This document shows positions 62,342-64,000 of a stretch of DNA of 64,000 nucleotides, piece after piece. Source of the DNA: Variovorax sp. N23 (lineage in GTDB: Bacteria; Pseudomonadota; Gammaproteobacteria; Burkholderiales; Burkholderiaceae_C). The translations under genes were made by a program, and so were the position numbers. The number at the start of each line of letters is the position of its first letter. The first letter of the stretch is position 1. The stretch is from positions 62,001 to 126,000 of the forward strand of contig NZ_JAOOPY010000009.1 of NCBI RefSeq assembly GCF_025486315.1, written 5' to 3'. The notes beneath the pieces are model-generated. The model saw only the letters and a list, made by a program, of their open reading frames with translations, was not told where the DNA came from and searched no databases.

Positions 62342-63562
62342 GTGCCGTCCCGCATCCCTCCCCTCCAGATCAGCGCCTACACCGCGACTTCGGCCGTCGG
62401 CGTGGGCAAGGCGTCGCTGCTCGACGCCCTCGAAACCTCTCGCAGCGGCCTGCGGGCCAACGACTTCGGCGAGGTGCCCGCCGGCGGCGCGCGCCTGCCG
62501 ACCTGGATCGGCCGGGTGGCGGGCGTGGAGGACGTGCGCCTGCCCGAGTCGCTGGCCGCCTGGGACTGCCGCAACAACCGGCTGGCCTGGATGGGCCTGC
62601 AGGCCGACGGCTTCATGGACGCGGTGGCGACGGCACGCGCCAAATACGGGCCATCGCGCATCGCGGTGATCCTCGGCACCTCGACGTCCAGCATCGGCGA
62701 GACCGAGGACGCCTACACGCAGCTCACGGCCGAGGGCGCCTTCCCGCCCACGCAGGCGCGCCCGCTGGTGCACACGCCGCACTCGCTGGGGATGTTCGTG
62801 CAGGCGGCGCTGGGGCTGGATGGCCCGTCGGAGACGATCTCGACCGCCTGCTCGTCGAGCGGCAAGGTCTTCGCGTCGGCCGAGCGGCTGATCCGGCTGG
62901 GCCTGATCGACGCGGCCGTGGTCGGCGGCGTCGACACGCTCTGCGGCAGCGTGCTGTATGGCTTCAATTCGCTGGAGCTGGTGTCGCCCCAGCCGTGCAA
63001 GCCCTTCGACGCGACGCGCGACGGCATCAGCCTGGGCGAGGCCGCAGGCTTCGCGCTGGTGGAGCGTGCCGAGGCCACCACGGCCGACGGGCTCTACCTG
63101 CTGGGCTACGGCGAGGCGAGCGACGCGCACCACATGTCGACGCCGCACCCGCAGGGCCTGGGCGCCGAGCGCGCACTCGACGACGCGCTGGCCCGCGCCG
63201 GCCTGACGGCGGAGGCGGTCGACTACATCAACATGCACGGCACGGCCAGCACCAAGAACGACGAGGTCGAAGGCGCACTGGTCACCCGGCGCTTCCCCGA
63301 AAGCACACACGCCAGCTCGACCAAGGGCTTCACCGGCCACACGCTCGGCGCGGCGGGCATCGTCGAGGCAGCCATCAGCCTGCTGTCGCTGGAGACCGGC
63401 CTGATGCCGGGCACCGTGAACACCACGCAGCTCGACACCGACTGCGGCCCGCAGATCAAGCTCGAACCCGCGCGCGGCGACGTGAAGGTGGCGCTGTCCA
63501 ACTCCTTCGGCTTCGGCGGCAACAACTGCTCACTGGTCTTCGGCAAGGGAGTGCAGGCATGA
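62342..63562 (+). CDS. Beta-ketoacyl-ACP synthase (FabF-like), first gene of an aryl-polyene-like cluster
   Basis: 406 residues with the ketosynthase triad Cys170 (ISTACSSSGK), His299 (NMHGTASTKND) and His333 (KGFTGHTLGAAG). The sequence start PPLQISAYTATSAVGVGKAS matches the ketosynthases of aryl-polyene gene clusters rather than housekeeping FabF. A GTG at 62342 is chosen; a GTG at 62303 would add 13 residues. It overlaps the next gene, a chain-length-factor-like protein, by four bases, which is the usual pairing in these pigment clusters. Confidence 0.85.
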   Translation: MPSRIPPLQISAYTATSAVGVGKASLLDALETSRSGLRANDFGEVPAGGARLPTWIGRVAGVEDVRLPESLAAWDCRNNRLAWMGLQADGFMDAVATARAKYGPSRIAVILGTSTSSIGETEDAYTQLTAEGAFPPTQARPLVHTPHSLGMFVQAALGLDGPSETISTACSSSGKVFASAERLIRLGLIDAAVVGGVDTLCGSVLYGFNSLELVSPQPCKPFDATRDGISLGEAAGFALVERAEATTADGLYLLGYGEASDAHHMSTPHPQGLGAERALDDALARAGLTAEAVDYINMHGTASTKNDEVEGALVTRRFPESTHASSTKGFTGHTLGAAGIVEAAISLLSLETGLMPGTVNTTQLDTDCGPQIKLEPARGDVKVALSNSFGFGGNNCSLVFGKGVQA

Positions 63563-64000
63563 GCGCGATCGTGAAGACACCGACGCTGTACATCGAAGGC
63601 CCGGCCTTCTGGGCGCCAACGCTGCCCGGCTGGGACATCGCCCGCGCCGCCTTCACCGGCACCGGCGCGCCGATCGACCCGCCGGCCAAGCGGCCCTCCC
63701 CGCAGGTGCTGGCCCCGGCCGAGCGACGTCGCGCGCCCGACACCGTGGCACTGGCGCTCGAGGTGGCGGCCAACGCCATCGCCGCCTCGGGCCGCGACGC
63801 CAAGGACCTGCCCTGCATCTTCGCGTCGGCGCACGGCGACCTGGGCATCAACGACTACATGTGCGGCGTGCTGGCCAGCGACCCGACGGTGCTCTCGCCG
63901 ATCAAGTTCCACAACTCGGTGCACAACGCCGCCGTGGGCTACTGGACGATCGGCGTGGGCTGCATGGCGGCGAGCAACTCGGTCGCGGCCTACGAGACGA
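63559..64000 (+). CDS. Beta-ketoacyl synthase chain-length-factor-like protein, N-terminal part (cut by right edge)
   Basis: 147 residues visible from ATG 63559: MSAIVKTPTLYIEGPAFWAP and later LPCIFASAHGDLGINDYMCG and PIKFHNSVHNAAVGYWTIG. These are features of the PF13723-type beta-ketoacyl synthase partners of aryl-polyene clusters, which lack normal ketosynthase catalysis and set chain length. The C-terminus and the rest of the cluster lie outside the window. Confidence 0.82.
   Translation, partial: MSAIVKTPTLYIEGPAFWAPTLPGWDIARAAFTGTGAPIDPPAKRPSPQVLAPAERRRAPDTVALALEVAANAIAASGRDAKDLPCIFASAHGDLGINDYMCGVLASDPTVLSPIKFHNSVHNAAVGYWTIGVGCMAASNSVAAYET

Overview
The window is high-GC DNA from a beta-proteobacterium, most likely a Comamonadaceae member of the Variovorax type. 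This placement is inferred from the mreB-mreC-mreD-mrdA block next to gatCAB, the tripartite-transporter (Bug) receptor, the Burkholderiales-type porin and the dense set of LysR regulators and ABC importers. No rRNA, tRNA, CRISPR array or insertion sequence was found.

Region 1 (1-11089, all minus strand) is one long, tightly spaced biosynthetic operon entering from the left edge. In transcription order it encodes a TauE/SafE permease, a SAM methyltransferase, an acyl carrier protein, an AurF-like di-iron oxygenase, a nitronate-monooxygenase-like flavoenzyme, a truncated seryl-tRNA-synthetase homologue of the amino acid:[carrier protein] ligase type, an FlK-like hotdog thioesterase, a Sfp-type phosphopantetheinyl transferase, a fatty-acyl-AMP ligase, a membrane desaturase, an acyl-ACP thioesterase, an MFS transporter and the start of a carbamoyltransferase. 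No NRPS or PKS module is visible. The gene set suggests a small N-oxygenated, lipid-linked metabolite built on a free-standing carrier protein. This is the strongest candidate for an undescribed system. GC falls visibly toward the upstream end (about 8.0-11.1 kb).

Region 2 (11418-28100) is mostly core genome. It holds a LysR regulator divergent from an aldehyde dehydrogenase and a thiamine-diphosphate enzyme, then mrdA/mreD/mreC/mreB, gatCAB, a DUF4124 protein, pyrE and an exonuclease III homologue, and an AraC regulator divergent from a small monooxygenase-fold protein.

Region 3 (28132-59932) is a catabolic island for cyclic and linear ureides. One minus-strand operon (38827 down to 28132, beside a divergent LysR gene) carries a cyanuric acid hydrolase/barbiturase-family enzyme, a dihydroorotase-like amidohydrolase, a deaminase-like amidohydrolase, an isochorismatase-like hydrolase, an SDR, a dienelactone hydrolase, DUF3830 and an ABC importer with two binding proteins. 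A second pair of operons carries allophanate hydrolase (atzF), an ABC importer, atzG-atzE, a BMP-type importer, formamidase, biuret hydrolase, a second BiuH-like hydrolase and a GntR/FCD regulator. Together they can be read as cyanurate to carboxybiuret/biuret to allophanate to ammonia and CO2. The same inverted repeat TCTTG-N4-CAAGA lies in front of both atzF and the BMP-binding-protein gene and is a good candidate operator for the GntR protein. Several palindromic dispersed repeats sit in the gaps of this island. Between the two halves are an N-acyl-D-amino-acid deacylase, a Bug receptor, a LysR regulator and a porin.

Region 4 (60023-64000) has an M48 metalloprotease, an AmpG-type muropeptide permease and the first two genes of what looks like an aryl-polyene cluster: a ketosynthase and a chain-length-factor-like partner cut by the right edge.
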